A DNA stretch of 64,000 nt, taken from NCBI GenBank assembly GCA_028866575.1, contig JAGWHU010000002.1:1-64000 (forward strand), read 5' to 3'. Source of the DNA: Candidatus Micrarchaeota archaeon (GTDB taxonomy: Archaea > Micrarchaeota > Micrarchaeia > Micrarchaeales > Micrarchaeaceae). Positions 26,061 through 34,791 of this stretch are shown piece by piece. The position numbers and the translations under genes are program-made. How positions within the stretch are numbered: the stretch's first letter is position 1; each line of letters starts with the position of its first letter. Under the pieces are notes generated by a model. That model saw only the letters and a program-made list of their open reading frames with translations, was not told the DNA's origin and ran no database searches.

Positions 26061-27113
26061 TTACCTAAATACTTCAAGAAGATCTTTTTTTCCTTCAAAT
26101 TCGTCACGTATCGGCTTGATTATTGATATAATCGATTCCGTTATTCCGTTTTTTAGATCCATAGGATGTAGCTTCCCGTCCCTGTAATCGTTTTCCAATG
26201 CCGCATAGGTGGTATATTCGATGTCTCCACCATATTCCCTCTTTCTGTTTATTTGCAGCTTGCCCTGTAACGGTAATACCAGGTACTTGCATAATTCAAG
26301 GACAGGATTATGCTCTGTAACTTTTACAGGACACCATGCAGATTTAATTATATGCCTTATTTCGTCATCGGTTGCCATGATTAGTATCGCAGACCCTGGC
26401 TTTGACTTACTCATTTTAGTTGCCATGACTTGCTCCTCTTTTGTTGCGTCTGCACCTAATTTAGGTGGCTCTAACAACGATGGAAGCAAATGGTGGTGTA
26501 TCGGGGCTATTGTTTTTAGCTTCTCGTCCTTGAACAGTTCCTTTGCAAGAACATGTATCTTTCTTTGATCCATCCCCGCATGGGGAATGTCGACATCCAG
26601 GGCCAGTATATCCGCAACCTGCATCATAGGGTATATGTATTGCGATACATGCAATGTGTCTGTTTGGCTCCTTCCTTGGATTACTAGCGTTCTCGTAGCT
26701 CTTGCCATTGTCGTCCTTCTTGCAAATTGCATGGTCCTTTTCCAGTATTCGTCATTCCCTTTGTAGAGATCGGACCCCAAAATTATTTTAGTTTTAGGAC
26801 AGAATTTTTCGAATGCCTTTCTGTAGAATTCAGAGGCTCTTATTATTTTGTCCCAGTCTCCTCCGAACTTGTTGTTTGCCATTGTATGCCAGTCTGCAAG
26901 AAGAATATTTGTTTTTATCCCAGCCTTTTCGAAATCATTAATCTTTTTGCCGTTTAGGAACAGGCTGCCCAGATGCATCATTCCGCTTATTTCAAGCCCG
27001 AGATAATGGCGCGGGTGATCATTCCCCTCAAGTATTGCCCTAAGATCCTGCCCTGTTATTACCTCTTCAAACGGTTCGCTTTTTATTATTTCAAGCTTGG
27101 TTTCTATATCCAT
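26061..27113 (-). CDS. tyrS: Tyrosyl-tRNA synthetase
   Basis: A 350-residue class I synthetase of the archaeal/eukaryotic TyrRS type. HYLGLEISGMMHLGSLF holds the HIGH-like motif (HLGS). ADWHTMANNKFGGDW, RSQTDTLHVSQYIYPMMQVADIL and DVDIPHAGMDQRKIHVLA line the tyrosine site. KMSKSKPGSAI is the KMSKS loop. Length is normal. It lies six bases from the sulfatase-like gene on the same strand. This part of the window is less GC-rich than the neighbouring genes, but nothing else is unusual. Confidence 0.94.
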   Translation of the reverse strand: MDIETKLEIIKSEPFEEVITGQDLRAILEGNDHPRHYLGLEISGMMHLGSLFLNGKKINDFEKAGIKTNILLADWHTMANNKFGGDWDKIIRASEFYRKAFEKFCPKTKIILGSDLYKGNDEYWKRTMQFARRTTMARATRTLVIQGRSQTDTLHVSQYIYPMMQVADILALDVDIPHAGMDQRKIHVLAKELFKDEKLKTIAPIHHHLLPSLLEPPKLGADATKEEQVMATKMSKSKPGSAILIMATDDEIRHIIKSAWCPVKVTEHNPVLELCKYLVLPLQGKLQINRKREYGGDIEYTTYAALENDYRDGKLHPMDLKNGITESIISIIKPIRDEFEGKKDLLEVFR

Positions 27114-27145
27114 GATAATCTCTTTTTGCCAAAGGATTTAAATCC

Positions 27146-27358
27146 TTACTTCTTGTCAGCCAGGCTCTTGCGCCTCTGCACCGACACCATGAGCTCCGCC
27201 TTTATCTGGTTGTAGCAGTTCGTGCACAGCGTATATTCAAGCATGCTCCTCTTGTCGCTCATAGGGCCCTGCTGAAGCCTTCCCGCATATACGTAATAGT
27301 AGTTTTCAGTCGTAAGCTCTTCCCCGCATATTTCGCATTTGCTGTCTTCTATTCCCAT
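27146..27358 (-). CDS. Small zinc-ribbon protein, unknown function
   Basis: A 70-residue protein with two CxxC knuckles (SKCEICGEEL and TLCTNCYNQI), a zinc-ribbon arrangement, and a basic C-terminus (SVQRRKSLADKK). It is upstream of TyrRS on the same strand with 32 bases between. No known family is recognised; its size and charge suit a nucleic-acid or ribosome-associated protein. A TATA-like TTTATATATATC is present on the upstream side. Confidence 0.65.
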   Translation of the reverse strand: MGIEDSKCEICGEELTTENYYYVYAGRLQQGPMSDKRSMLEYTLCTNCYNQIKAELMVSVQRRKSLADKK

Positions 27359-27484
27359 GGACTCGCCAACATGCCTTTCCGCATTTATATATATCAGTCA
27401 GCAGGGGTTTATATTCCTTTAACAGGACCGAAAGCGAAACGAGGCATACCAATATAAATACCAGTAGCAATAGTTTTATATAGT

Positions 27485-27506
27485 AAATTTAATATATATT
27501 AAATTT
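27485..27506. promoter_or_regulatory. 22-bp perfect palindrome upstream of the ABC-transporter regulator
   Basis: Each half reads AAATTTAATAT; the whole is a perfect inverted repeat with no spacer. It is 57 bases before the ATG of the winged-helix gene and overlaps the A/T-rich promoter zone. Likely an autoregulatory operator, although an A/T-rich palindrome can also arise by chance. Confidence 0.5.
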
Positions 27507-27563
27507 AAACTATTCAGCGCTGTTGGTGGGTATCTGGCAAAGGACAACTTTCTGAGCAAGGAA

Positions 27564-27884
27564 ATGAGGGGCACAATGCTCAAGATATTCATACTGAGAA
27601 GGATAAGCCGCTCAAGCGTGAATTCCTACACGATATTCAAGGAGTTCAGCGCGCGAAAGAGTTTCGTAAGGGTCTCAAGGACCACGGGGGACATGAAGAA
27701 CGAAATCTACAACGCGATAAAAAGCCTTGAGAAGTCCGGATACATAAAATCATCGCAAAAGATAGAAAACGGCAGGCTGAAGAATTACTACGGGCTTGCG
27801 CCGAAGGGCAGCAAGGTCCTGAAGGCCTCTGGGCGGATATTCAGGAGGCACCTGAGGGAGCTTGCCGCGATCATGAAAAAGTAA
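27564..27884 (+). CDS. Winged-helix transcriptional regulator (PadR-like)
   Basis: A 106-residue protein with N-terminal basic helices and a winged helix over residues 30-95 (GDMKNEIYNAIKSLEKSGYIKSS, then a wing and LAPKGSKVLKASGRIF). The LKNYYGLAPKG segment is typical of PadR or MarR-like regulators. It is the first gene of a run with ABC ATPase, secreted partner and permease, 20 bases before the ATPase start, so it probably regulates that operon. The effector is unknown. Confidence 0.72.
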   Translation: MRGTMLKIFILRRISRSSVNSYTIFKEFSARKSFVRVSRTTGDMKNEIYNAIKSLEKSGYIKSSQKIENGRLKNYYGLAPKGSKVLKASGRIFRRHLRELAAIMKK

Positions 27885-27904
27885 AACTGCAATGAGATGA
27901 TACT

Positions 27905-28609
27905 ATGCCAGCCTCAAAGGCCAACGAATCCGTCGTCGTGACGCACGTCTCCAAGGTGTACGGCAGCGGAGCCATTGAGGTGGACGCGCTCATAGACGTG
28001 AATTTCTCCTTGAAAAAGGGGGAATTCGTTGCGATAGTCGGGCCCTCTGGAAGCGGCAAGTCCACGCTGATGCACATACTCGGCACTATAGACAAGCCCA
28101 CAATGGGCGAGGTCTACATAGACGGGGAGGCTACATCGGAAATGGACGGCAACAGGCTTGCGGAATTCAGGAACAAGAAGCTGGGTTTCGTTTTCCAGGC
28201 ATTCAACCTGATCAACGGCCTGGATGCTGAGATGAACGTCGAATTGCCGTTGATGGCAAGCCCGATGCCGATGGACGAGAGGAAGGAAAGGGCCGACGAT
28301 ATACTTGTCCAGCTGGGGCTCGGCGACAGGCTGAGGATGAAGCCCACGCAGCTCAGCGGAGGGCAGCAGCAGCGGGTTGCAATAGCCAGGGCATTGGTCA
28401 ACAGCCCGGCGATGGTCCTTGCTGACGAGCCGACAGGAAACCTTGACACCAAGTCCGGCGACGACGTAATAAAGCTCTTCAAGAGCATAAGCAGGAGCAA
28501 GGGCGTTACTATAGTCATGGTCACGCACAATACGGATATTACCAAGTTTTGCGATCGTGTCATACACATACGTGACGGGAAAATAGAGAAAATAGAGGTA
28601 TACAAATGA
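27905..28609 (+). CDS. ABC transporter ATP-binding protein (MacB/LolD type)
   Basis: A 234-residue ATPase. Walker A is VGPSGSGKSTLMH, then Q-loop FVFQAFNLI, signature LSGGQQQRVAIARAL, Walker B VLADEPTGNLD and H-loop VTHNTD. It is closest in style to MacB/LolD/FtsE ATPases, which work with FtsX-like permeases to drive movements outside the membrane rather than classical transport. It overlaps the next gene by four bases (ATGA). The permease at 29899-31191 is the obvious partner. Confidence 0.93.
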   Translation: MPASKANESVVVTHVSKVYGSGAIEVDALIDVNFSLKKGEFVAIVGPSGSGKSTLMHILGTIDKPTMGEVYIDGEATSEMDGNRLAEFRNKKLGFVFQAFNLINGLDAEMNVELPLMASPMPMDERKERADDILVQLGLGDRLRMKPTQLSGGQQQRVAIARALVNSPAMVLADEPTGNLDTKSGDDVIKLFKSISRSKGVTIVMVTHNTDITKFCDRVIHIRDGKIEKIEVYK

Positions 28610-29883
28610 ACAGGTTGAACATATTCGGGATCATGGTGCTGGCTGTAATGCTTACAGTCGGGTTTGCATTTGCGGGCACGAGCGGCCCTGCGCCAATACC
28701 ACCGCCGCCGAACTTCCAGATAAGCACGAACGTAATAACCCTTTGCAAGGGCATGCTGAACAGCGTGCCTATTTCCATAAAGACGCCCAAGGGCGCCGCC
28801 GTTATGGAAAACGTGCAGCTCAGCCTCACCAATTCCAGGTATGCCTATACTGTTGGCAACGGAACGGTGAGCGCGGTCAACGTAACAGCAAATGCAACGA
28901 AGACCGTGCCCCTCATGGTGTTCGTGAGCCTCAACGCAACGCCGCTCATATCGACTGGCATGAGCATAAACTACCAGTATCTTACGCTTTACACCGATAC
29001 TGAGGTAAGGAACATAAGCTTCGGCACGGAGACATGCGCCACCCCGCTTTTAGTCTCCGTTTCCCCCGGAATACTAACCGCAGGCAGGATACAGAACGTA
29101 ACCCTGAATTTCACCAACACCGGAAACACCGTGCTCAATTACCTTTCGATACACGCCTCACTGCCAGGGGCTGACGGCACCTTCCTTGGATTGCAGCCGA
29201 TACAGATAAGCTCGATAGCGCCGAAGGGCAGCGCCAGCATAAAGGAGGAGATATACGTGTTCAACAACGCCTCGCAGTCGTTCCCGATAAACATGTCTGT
29301 CAACTTCTACAACGTGAGCAGCCTCGTCCAGATGAGCGTGAATCCCATAATGCTGTCAAGCGGGCTGATAAACATAACGCCGTCAAGCACCACACTCTCG
29401 CCGCCGACTCCGGCTTCGGGAAGCATATTCTCAATATCCTTCGTGCTCACCAACGTGGGGACTACCAAGGCCTCTGCAGTGACGGCCACGGCGCTTGCGC
29501 CCAAGGGGTTCTCCTCTTACGGCACCAACTCGACTTTCGTGGGCGACATGGCAGTCGATACCCAGACGCCTGTAACGCTTACCCTGATATCGCAGGGCTC
29601 GCTTGCAGCTGGAAACTACACGATACCGGTAAGGGTGAACTACCTGAACAACCTGAGGCAGAACCTCAGCACCACAATCTACGTGCCCGTGGAGATCACT
29701 AAGGTGCTCTCCTCTAACTCGCTTTCGAATGGAAGGCAGGGCAGGTCTGGCGGAGGCAGCTCCCTTGTATTCCTTGCGCTGATAATAATAGTCATAGCAG
29801 TATTGGTGCTCTTCCTTATGGAAAGGGGGAAGCACAAGAAGCTCAAGGAGGAGCACAGGCGCCTCAAGAGCATGCAAAAATAG
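28606..29883 (+). CDS. Secreted, C-terminally anchored protein with COG1361-like repeats
   Basis: A 425-residue protein with a signal peptide (residues 1-24, ending FAFAG). Beta-rich extracellular repeats resemble COG1361/CARDB domains (VSPGILTAGRIQNVTLNFTNTGNTVLNYLSI; SISFVLTNVGTTKASAVTATA). A C-terminal membrane helix (SLVFLALIIIVIAVLVLFLM) and a Lys-rich cytoplasmic tail with coiled-coil character follow. COG1361 proteins are commonly encoded beside archaeal ABC transporters of this type. Here the gene is coupled to the ATPase and lies 15 bases before the permease, so it probably forms the extracellular part of the complex. Confidence 0.8.
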   Translation: MNRLNIFGIMVLAVMLTVGFAFAGTSGPAPIPPPPNFQISTNVITLCKGMLNSVPISIKTPKGAAVMENVQLSLTNSRYAYTVGNGTVSAVNVTANATKTVPLMVFVSLNATPLISTGMSINYQYLTLYTDTEVRNISFGTETCATPLLVSVSPGILTAGRIQNVTLNFTNTGNTVLNYLSIHASLPGADGTFLGLQPIQISSIAPKGSASIKEEIYVFNNASQSFPINMSVNFYNVSSLVQMSVNPIMLSSGLINITPSSTTLSPPTPASGSIFSISFVLTNVGTTKASAVTATALAPKGFSSYGTNSTFVGDMAVDTQTPVTLTLISQGSLAAGNYTIPVRVNYLNNLRQNLSTTIYVPVEITKVLSSNSLSNGRQGRSGGGSSLVFLALIIIVIAVLVLFLMERGKHKKLKEEHRRLKSMQK

Positions 29884-29898
29884 AAAAGGTTCGCATGT

Positions 29899-31191
29899 AT
29901 GGACATAAGGGACACGCTATGGCTCAGCTACAAGGATCTTAGCGAGAAGAGGGTGAGGACCGCGCTCACCATAGTGATGGTGGTGATAGGGGTTGCGGCA
30001 ATAGTCGCGCTGACCTCCGTTACGGCAGGCATAAACGAGAGCATAAGCTCGCAGCTCAACACCCTGGGCCCGACATCCATTCTCCTTACGGCAGGGACCC
30101 CTGCAGGGTTTACCATAGCGGACATAGCCAAGATATCCTCACTGCCCAACGTGACCGGCGTGACGCCCGCATTGTCGGGAAGCGGGTACATATATGCGGG
30201 AAACCAGAACGTGTCCGTAACCATAATAGGCGTGGAGAGCAGCGGCATAACCAAGCTGCTGGGGCAGAACGTGAGCTTCTTGCAGGGCTCGCTGTATTCG
30301 GATTCCATAAACCCGGAGATAGTCGTGGGGCACGGCGTCGCATTCCCCGGAGGCGCAGGGAGCTCGCAGAAGATAAGCGTGGGCCAGACGGCAACATTGA
30401 GGCTCATAAGCGACAGGGGCAGCGAAACGCTTGCGGTGCCTGTTGTAGGTGTGCTGCCAACGTACAGCAGCGCAATAATACCTATAGACACTTCCATATT
30501 CGTGTCCCTGCAGGCAGCTGAGTTGCTTTTCCACAGGTCATCCTTCAACGAGATGGACGTCGCGGCGTCCAATGCGACCAGCGTCAATGCCACTGCTGCG
30601 CTCATAACAAGCATATACGGCAGCAGCGCCAGGGTGATAACGGTAGCTTCGATACTCGCTACGGTAGCCTCCATAACAAGCTCCCTTGGATTGCTCTTCG
30701 GGGCGATTGCAGGGGTGTCGCTGCTTGTAGCCGCAATAGGCATAATGAACATAATGCTGATAGCTGTATACGAAAGGACGCACGAGATAGGCATCATGAA
30801 ATCCGTAGGATTCAAGAACAAGAACGTGCTCACCATTTTCCTGACGCAGGCGCTGATAATAGGGATAGTCGGCGGCATAATAGGCATAGGATTGGGTGCT
30901 GCAGCGTCATACGGGCTATCTGCCGCATTCAGCAGGGGCAGCAGCAGCACTCCGACCACATCAAGCTCTAATGCCGGGCCCAAGGGCGGAGGAGGGGGAG
31001 GCGCTGTCTTAGGCGGTGGAGGAGGAGGCGGAGGCTCCAGCAGCTCATCGCTCAGCTTCCACCCGGTCTTTCCGCCCACAACCATAGTGCTTGCGCTGCT
31101 GATCGCAATAGTCGTCAGCATAGTTGCAGGATTATATCCTGCATGGAGGGCATCAAAGATGGAGCCGATAGACGCTCTTAGGAGCCTATAG
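29899..31191 (+). CDS. MacB/FtsX-like ABC transporter permease
   Basis: A 430-residue permease. An N-terminal helix (TALTIVMVVIGVAAIVALTSVTAG) precedes an approximately 220-residue extracellular MacB-PCD-like domain. Three further helices follow in the FtsX domain, including ISLLVAAIGIMNIMLIAVYERTHEIGIMKSVGFKNKNV, the coupling motif of the family, and end with GLYPAWRASKMEPIDALRSL. An odd low-complexity insert rich in Gly and Ser (about residues 350-385) lies in the loop between the last two helices. Substrate unknown; with its ATPase and COG1361-like partner it may export or remodel a surface component. Confidence 0.88.
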   Translation: MDIRDTLWLSYKDLSEKRVRTALTIVMVVIGVAAIVALTSVTAGINESISSQLNTLGPTSILLTAGTPAGFTIADIAKISSLPNVTGVTPALSGSGYIYAGNQNVSVTIIGVESSGITKLLGQNVSFLQGSLYSDSINPEIVVGHGVAFPGGAGSSQKISVGQTATLRLISDRGSETLAVPVVGVLPTYSSAIIPIDTSIFVSLQAAELLFHRSSFNEMDVAASNATSVNATAALITSIYGSSARVITVASILATVASITSSLGLLFGAIAGVSLLVAAIGIMNIMLIAVYERTHEIGIMKSVGFKNKNVLTIFLTQALIIGIVGGIIGIGLGAAASYGLSAAFSRGSSSTPTTSSSNAGPKGGGGGGAVLGGGGGGGGSSSSSLSFHPVFPPTTIVLALLIAIVVSIVAGLYPAWRASKMEPIDALRSL

Positions 31192-31219
31192 GGGCTTGAA
31201 TGTTTTTTATGTGATTTAT

Positions 31220-31939
31220 ATGGACAAGAATTCTGGAAAACTGGTAGTACTGGGAGTTTGCGCGCATCCCGACGACCTTGACGCGGGGGCAGGCGGCACG
31301 TTCGCCAAATGGGCGAAGGAGGGCGCGGAATGCCATTACCTCATATGCACCGATGGAGGCAGGGGATCCGTTGACCCGACGATCAGCTCCAAGAAGCTCA
31401 TGGAAATAAGGAAGAAGGAGCAGCTTGCAGCTGGAAAGATACTTGGATTGAAGGGGGTCCATTTCCTGGATTACAAGGACATGGAGCTGGTCCCGGACAT
31501 GGGTCTCAAGAGGGACATAGTGAAATACATCAGGAAGCTGAAGCCTGACGTAGTGGTGACTACAGACCCCACTTTCGTGTATTCCAAGATGGGGTTCATA
31601 AACCACTCGGACCACAGGGCAGCCGGGCTTGCCACCATAGATGCAATTTACCCGCTTGCGAAGAACTCGTTCGCGTTCAAGGAGTTGGAAAGGGCCGGCC
31701 TGAAGCCGCACAGGGTAAAGGTGATTTACCTGATAAATTTCGCCGAAGGGAACGAATTCGTGGACATATCAAAAACCATGGACCTAAAGGTCAGGGCGAT
31801 AGCCGAGCACAGGACGCAGGGCCTGAGCAGGAATGCGGAGATGTTCAGGAGGATAGGCGGCATGGTAGGGAAGAAGGCAGGCTACAAATACGCAGAGCTG
31901 TTCGTGAAGATAGACCTTGAGCACGCGCTCAACAGGTGA
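31220..31939 (+). CDS. PIG-L/LmbE-family deacetylase
   Basis: About 239 residues from ATG 31220; a TTG at 31196 could add eight. GVCAHPDDLDAGAGGTFAKWA holds the AHPDD zinc and catalytic motif. DGGRGS, LGLKGVHFLDYKDMEL and the second zinc ligand in NHSDHRAAG are typical. Members hydrolyse N-acetyl groups on amino sugars (GlcNAc-PI, mycothiol or bacillithiol precursors, or N,N'-diacetylchitobiose in archaea). The substrate here is unknown. It follows the ABC operon with 28 bases between and may be read through. Confidence 0.88.
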   Translation: MDKNSGKLVVLGVCAHPDDLDAGAGGTFAKWAKEGAECHYLICTDGGRGSVDPTISSKKLMEIRKKEQLAAGKILGLKGVHFLDYKDMELVPDMGLKRDIVKYIRKLKPDVVVTTDPTFVYSKMGFINHSDHRAAGLATIDAIYPLAKNSFAFKELERAGLKPHRVKVIYLINFAEGNEFVDISKTMDLKVRAIAEHRTQGLSRNAEMFRRIGGMVGKKAGYKYAELFVKIDLEHALNR

Positions 31940-31957
31940 CCAGGCGGCAAACAGCCG

Positions 31958-32356
31958 TTATCTTATGGCGTATACCGTATCCCCTGAATTCACGCTGCCG
32001 TCGATCTTTATGCCTACCGAGGAGCCCTTGGAGGCGCTTTTCACGCTCTTCTTGTTTATCTGCATGCTGGATACTATCATCCTTACAGGCTCGTCTGGAC
32101 TGTCTATCTCTATCGTGTCGCCCAACTTGAGGCTTGATGTAAGGGATATGGCTGCAACGCCCAAGTTGCTGAAAAACTTTTCAACCCTGCCAATCCGCAC
32201 GCGCTTCTGCTCCGTGTCTGGTTGCACATTACCGGATTCTGGCTCTTTGCCGTATCCGAGCAGTTCGTCCAGGTCCTCGTCCCTGGTCTTTCTGGAAGGA
32301 CTGACGCTGTTTTCATAATCCTCGATGTCGGACATCAGGTCGTCTAGATCGTGCAT
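31958..32356 (-). CDS. EF-Tu domain 2-like beta-barrel protein
   Basis: A 132-residue protein. An acidic, disordered N-terminus (residues 1-50) precedes a small beta-barrel: RIGRVEKFFSNLGVAAISLTSSLKLGDTIEI, then IVSSMQINKKSVKSASKGSSVGIKI and NSGDTVYAI. This is the translation-factor domain 2 fold as a stand-alone protein, a known small archaeal/bacterial family often found near peptidase U32 genes. No U32 gene is in view. It might bind RNA or a protein partner; role unknown. It is convergent with the deacetylase gene. Confidence 0.72.
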   Translation of the reverse strand: MHDLDDLMSDIEDYENSVSPSRKTRDEDLDELLGYGKEPESGNVQPDTEQKRVRIGRVEKFFSNLGVAAISLTSSLKLGDTIEIDSPDEPVRMIVSSMQINKKSVKSASKGSSVGIKIDGSVNSGDTVYAIR

Positions 32357-32548
32357 GGTTGATACACCTGTTTTATAATATGACAGCAGTTATTTAATAG
32401 CTAATACCGAGCACGCGTTTATTCGCCTTTTTGCGCCTAAGATTTTTGCAAAACCAGACGGTAAAATTCGGCTTTTCGGTTTTTGAAACCTAACAATAAA
32501 AAAGGGTATTTAGCCTTTTTTAGTAATAATCTTAGTGGGTGATGTAAT

Positions 32549-32680
32549 ATGCCAGAATACATATGTGACGTATGCGAAATAAATTTCGCATCGCAAAGAG
32601 AACTGGATGAGCACATGAAAAAGCAGCACGCCGGAGAGACTGAAAACAGGGGCGCGGAGAAGCCCGGAAAAAGGCAGTAA
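32549..32680 (+). CDS. 43-residue C2H2 zinc-finger protein
   Basis: A short protein from ATG 32549 to TAA 32680, preceded by GGGTGATGT as ribosome-binding site. One classical C2H2 finger covers most of it: C-x2-C-x12-H-x4-H (YICDVCEINF...LDEHMKKQHAG). A charged tail follows (TENRGAEKPGKRQ). Single-finger proteins of this size are common in archaea and are thought to bind DNA or RNA. The 190-bp A/T-rich region before it has a run of T and A tracts consistent with a promoter and no other gene. Confidence 0.75.
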   Translation: MPEYICDVCEINFASQRELDEHMKKQHAGETENRGAEKPGKRQ

Positions 32681-32705
32681 TCTCATAAGAACACTGCAAG
32701 TGCAT

Positions 32706-32732
32706 GTTGCGGGGTGCGCTGCATCCCGCAAC
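32706..32732. terminator. Strong GC-rich hairpin downstream of the zinc-finger gene
   Basis: GTTGCGGG (32706-32713) pairs exactly with CCCGCAAC (32725-32732), and TGC/GCA extends the stem inward. It lies 26 bases after the stop codon. It could stabilise the transcript end or be a small structured RNA; there is no oligo-T run directly after it. Confidence 0.45.
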
Positions 32733-32853
32733 GCCTAGTTGTACAAGCGTCTTCAGAGTATTTATTTTACTAAATAAAGTTTATTTTCCTGCAAAGAAAC
32801 AAACAAAACAAATTTAAATGCCGTAACTCCAATTATCGTTAGTAGATGGTAAG

Positions 32854-33294
32854 ATGGAGCAAAAAACAGTATTGGTAAGCCAGACGTGCGTGGTGCAAAA
32901 GCCAGGCAGTGATTCCGGATCTGTCATGGAGGTACTAAGGAGATACTCGGATTTATACATGGAGAACCCGGAAAACATCTACAGGTATTTTGAATTGATG
33001 CTGAACGATCAAAAACCAGCAGTAAGCATAGAGATATACGGCAAGTCCGCAGAAAGGGTTGTCGCGCTCAGGGAGGATCTGGAAAGGTTCTTCTTCGTCT
33101 TCGGCACGGATAATGAGGGCAGCGGCTCCCACCATCTTTCCGTAAGCAAGATAAGATCCATTGCCAAATACGTTTCCATAATAGAGAAGGAGGGTTTTTC
33201 CGGCAATGCCGGGACCATAGGGCTTCTTCTTGGATACAAGCTCAACGAGGTAATGGATTACGTAAAAAAGACCCGGGAGGACGGCATCAAGTAA
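32854..33294 (+). CDS. Hypothetical cytoplasmic protein, 146 residues
   Basis: Not recognised. The protein has mixed alpha/beta composition, two cysteines, no signal peptide and no membrane helix. A helix-rich C-terminus (YVSIIEKEGFSGNAGTIGLLLGYKLNEVMDYVKK) could include a helix-turn-helix-like element. The upstream 100 bases are A/T-rich and include TTTAAATGCC as a possible TATA element about 35 bases before the ATG. It is convergent with the HxlR-family gene. Confidence 0.6.
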   Translation: MEQKTVLVSQTCVVQKPGSDSGSVMEVLRRYSDLYMENPENIYRYFELMLNDQKPAVSIEIYGKSAERVVALREDLERFFFVFGTDNEGSGSHHLSVSKIRSIAKYVSIIEKEGFSGNAGTIGLLLGYKLNEVMDYVKKTREDGIK

Positions 33295-33315
33295 TCTATT
33301 CCTGCACAGGTATTC

Positions 33316-33708
33316 TTAGCGCTTTGCTTTTCTTGAAGGCTGGATTTCCAGGCATTCATAGCAGCGGCTGCTTGCGCAGGACGCATCCATCCCGTATATT
33401 GAAATTCCGAGCTCTTTCGCGCTGCGCACGAATTCCATCACATAGGCGCCCCTCTTCGTAAGGGAATAATCGGTATGCAAAACGCCGTTCCTTTTTCTTG
33501 CCGTTTTCTTTATTACCTGCGCATCTGAAAGTTCCTTCAGGCTGCCGCTCAGGTTCTTCGGGGTTATGCCATTAAGGGCGGATTGGATTGCGTTGAATTG
33601 CATGCTAGCGTGCTGGAAATACAGCACCTCCATTATGGGGATCGTCCAGCGCTTCCCGACTATGTGAAGCAGGGAAAGCGTAGGGCATGAATAGAATGCA
33701 TTTTCCAT
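33316..33708 (-). CDS. HxlR-family transcriptional regulator
   Basis: A 130-residue winged helix of the HxlR type: LSLLHIVGKRWTIPIMEVL, then FNAIQSALNGITPKNLSGSLKELSDAQVIKK and DYSLTKRGAYVMEFV. HxlR regulators are homodimers that often respond to redox or reactive compounds. This one has four cysteines (Cys8, CASSRC and CYEC near the C-terminus), which may form a metal or redox switch. It is divergent from the ferritin-VIT gene with a 100-bp gap, so it may control that gene and itself. Confidence 0.85.
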   Translation of the reverse strand: MENAFYSCPTLSLLHIVGKRWTIPIMEVLYFQHASMQFNAIQSALNGITPKNLSGSLKELSDAQVIKKTARKRNGVLHTDYSLTKRGAYVMEFVRSAKELGISIYGMDASCASSRCYECLEIQPSRKAKR

Positions 33709-33808
33709 AATCTGTTTTGTAATATTTGGATATTAAAATGTTGCGGTTGCTAAACTATTTGATTGCCAAAGAAAAATGCAATAAGGCAATCGGTGAAGTT
33801 CAGTTGCA

Positions 33809-34699
33809 ATGGTAGATGCCTTGGACAAGCTATCAGATATCGCATACGATGAGGCAAAGGACGAGATTACGGATTATACGATATACAGCAGCCTGTCCAG
33901 GATCGCAAAAAACCCAAAGACGAAGATGGTTTTCTCGGAATTGTCAAGAACGGAGCATTCGCACTACAACTTCTGGATGGGGTATAGCAGAAACAGGAAA
34001 ATAAGACCTAACGCACTTAAGGTCTACCTAGTCATTTTGATGCATTATTTGATGGGCGGAGCATTCGTGATAAAATACCTGGAAAAGGGCGAGACATCCA
34101 CGATAAAGAAGTACAAATCCCTGGAGCGCCTTGTGCCGAAAAAGGACCTGCCCAGATTCAGGAGGATCATAATCGATGAGGAGCACCACGAGCTGATGTT
34201 CGCAAGCCAGATACAGGGGAGCTATGTCAAGTATATTTCCTTCATAGTGCTAGGGCTGGCGGATGCGCTGGTTGAAATAGCCGGCATACACGCGGGATCA
34301 TTGGGGATATACGATTCCACAAAGCTGACCGGCCTGGCAGGGATAGTTGCAGGGGCAGCGGCATCCATCGCGATGGCATCCGCGGCATACGCACAGGCCA
34401 AGCAGGGCTTCAAAGGCTCGGCTGCGCTCGCGGCAGGATACACCGGCATTTCGTATTTCATAAGCGCTGTGATACTCGCGCTGCCCTATTTCCTTACCGA
34501 GACCATGCTTATAGCCATAACATCATCTGTGATTCTAGGAATGGCGATAATCGCCACGGTAAGCTGGTACAACTCGGTAATATCGGAAAGCAGCTTCAGG
34601 AGGGATTTTGCGGAGCTGGCAGGGATAATGGTAGCCGCGACCATAGTGCTGTTCCTGTTCGGTATAGCAATAAGGGGCATTTTCCACATATCCATCTAG
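33809..34699 (+). CDS. Ferritin-like/VIT1 fusion membrane protein (MbfA-like)
   Basis: A 296-residue protein. Residues 1-130 are a ferritin-like four-helix domain with iron-ligand Glu/His pairs (YDEAKDEITDY, RTEHSHYNFW, DEEHHELMF). The C-terminal half is a VIT1/CCC1-type membrane domain with about five helices (VLGLADALVEIAGIHAGSLG is the typical VIT start). In characterised MbfA proteins the ferritin domain binds iron or senses peroxide and the membrane part exports iron. A similar role in iron detoxification is likely, which would suit an acidic iron-rich habitat. The HxlR gene is divergent next to it. Confidence 0.87.
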   Translation: MVDALDKLSDIAYDEAKDEITDYTIYSSLSRIAKNPKTKMVFSELSRTEHSHYNFWMGYSRNRKIRPNALKVYLVILMHYLMGGAFVIKYLEKGETSTIKKYKSLERLVPKKDLPRFRRIIIDEEHHELMFASQIQGSYVKYISFIVLGLADALVEIAGIHAGSLGIYDSTKLTGLAGIVAGAAASIAMASAAYAQAKQGFKGSAALAAGYTGISYFISAVILALPYFLTETMLIAITSSVILGMAIIATVSWYNSVISESSFRRDFAELAGIMVAATIVLFLFGIAIRGIFHISI

Positions 34700-34791
34700 C
34701 CTGAGGGGATTGTGCCGCTTTTAAGCCTTTTGAGTCAGGTTTATATATTAAGGGCACGACATTGGCTTGTCAGAGCATTGCAAGTGATGGA

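Noticed and set aside
29928-31121. 397-codon minus-strand frame opposite the ABC permease
   Set aside because: The plus-strand frame has a complete FtsX-like permease in operon with its ATPase; the reverse frame is a shadow.
32357-32548. Possible RNA gene or riboswitch in the 190-bp gap before the small zinc-finger gene
   Set aside because: Only A/T-rich tracts and weak short inverted repeats are visible; no cloverleaf or known conserved element.
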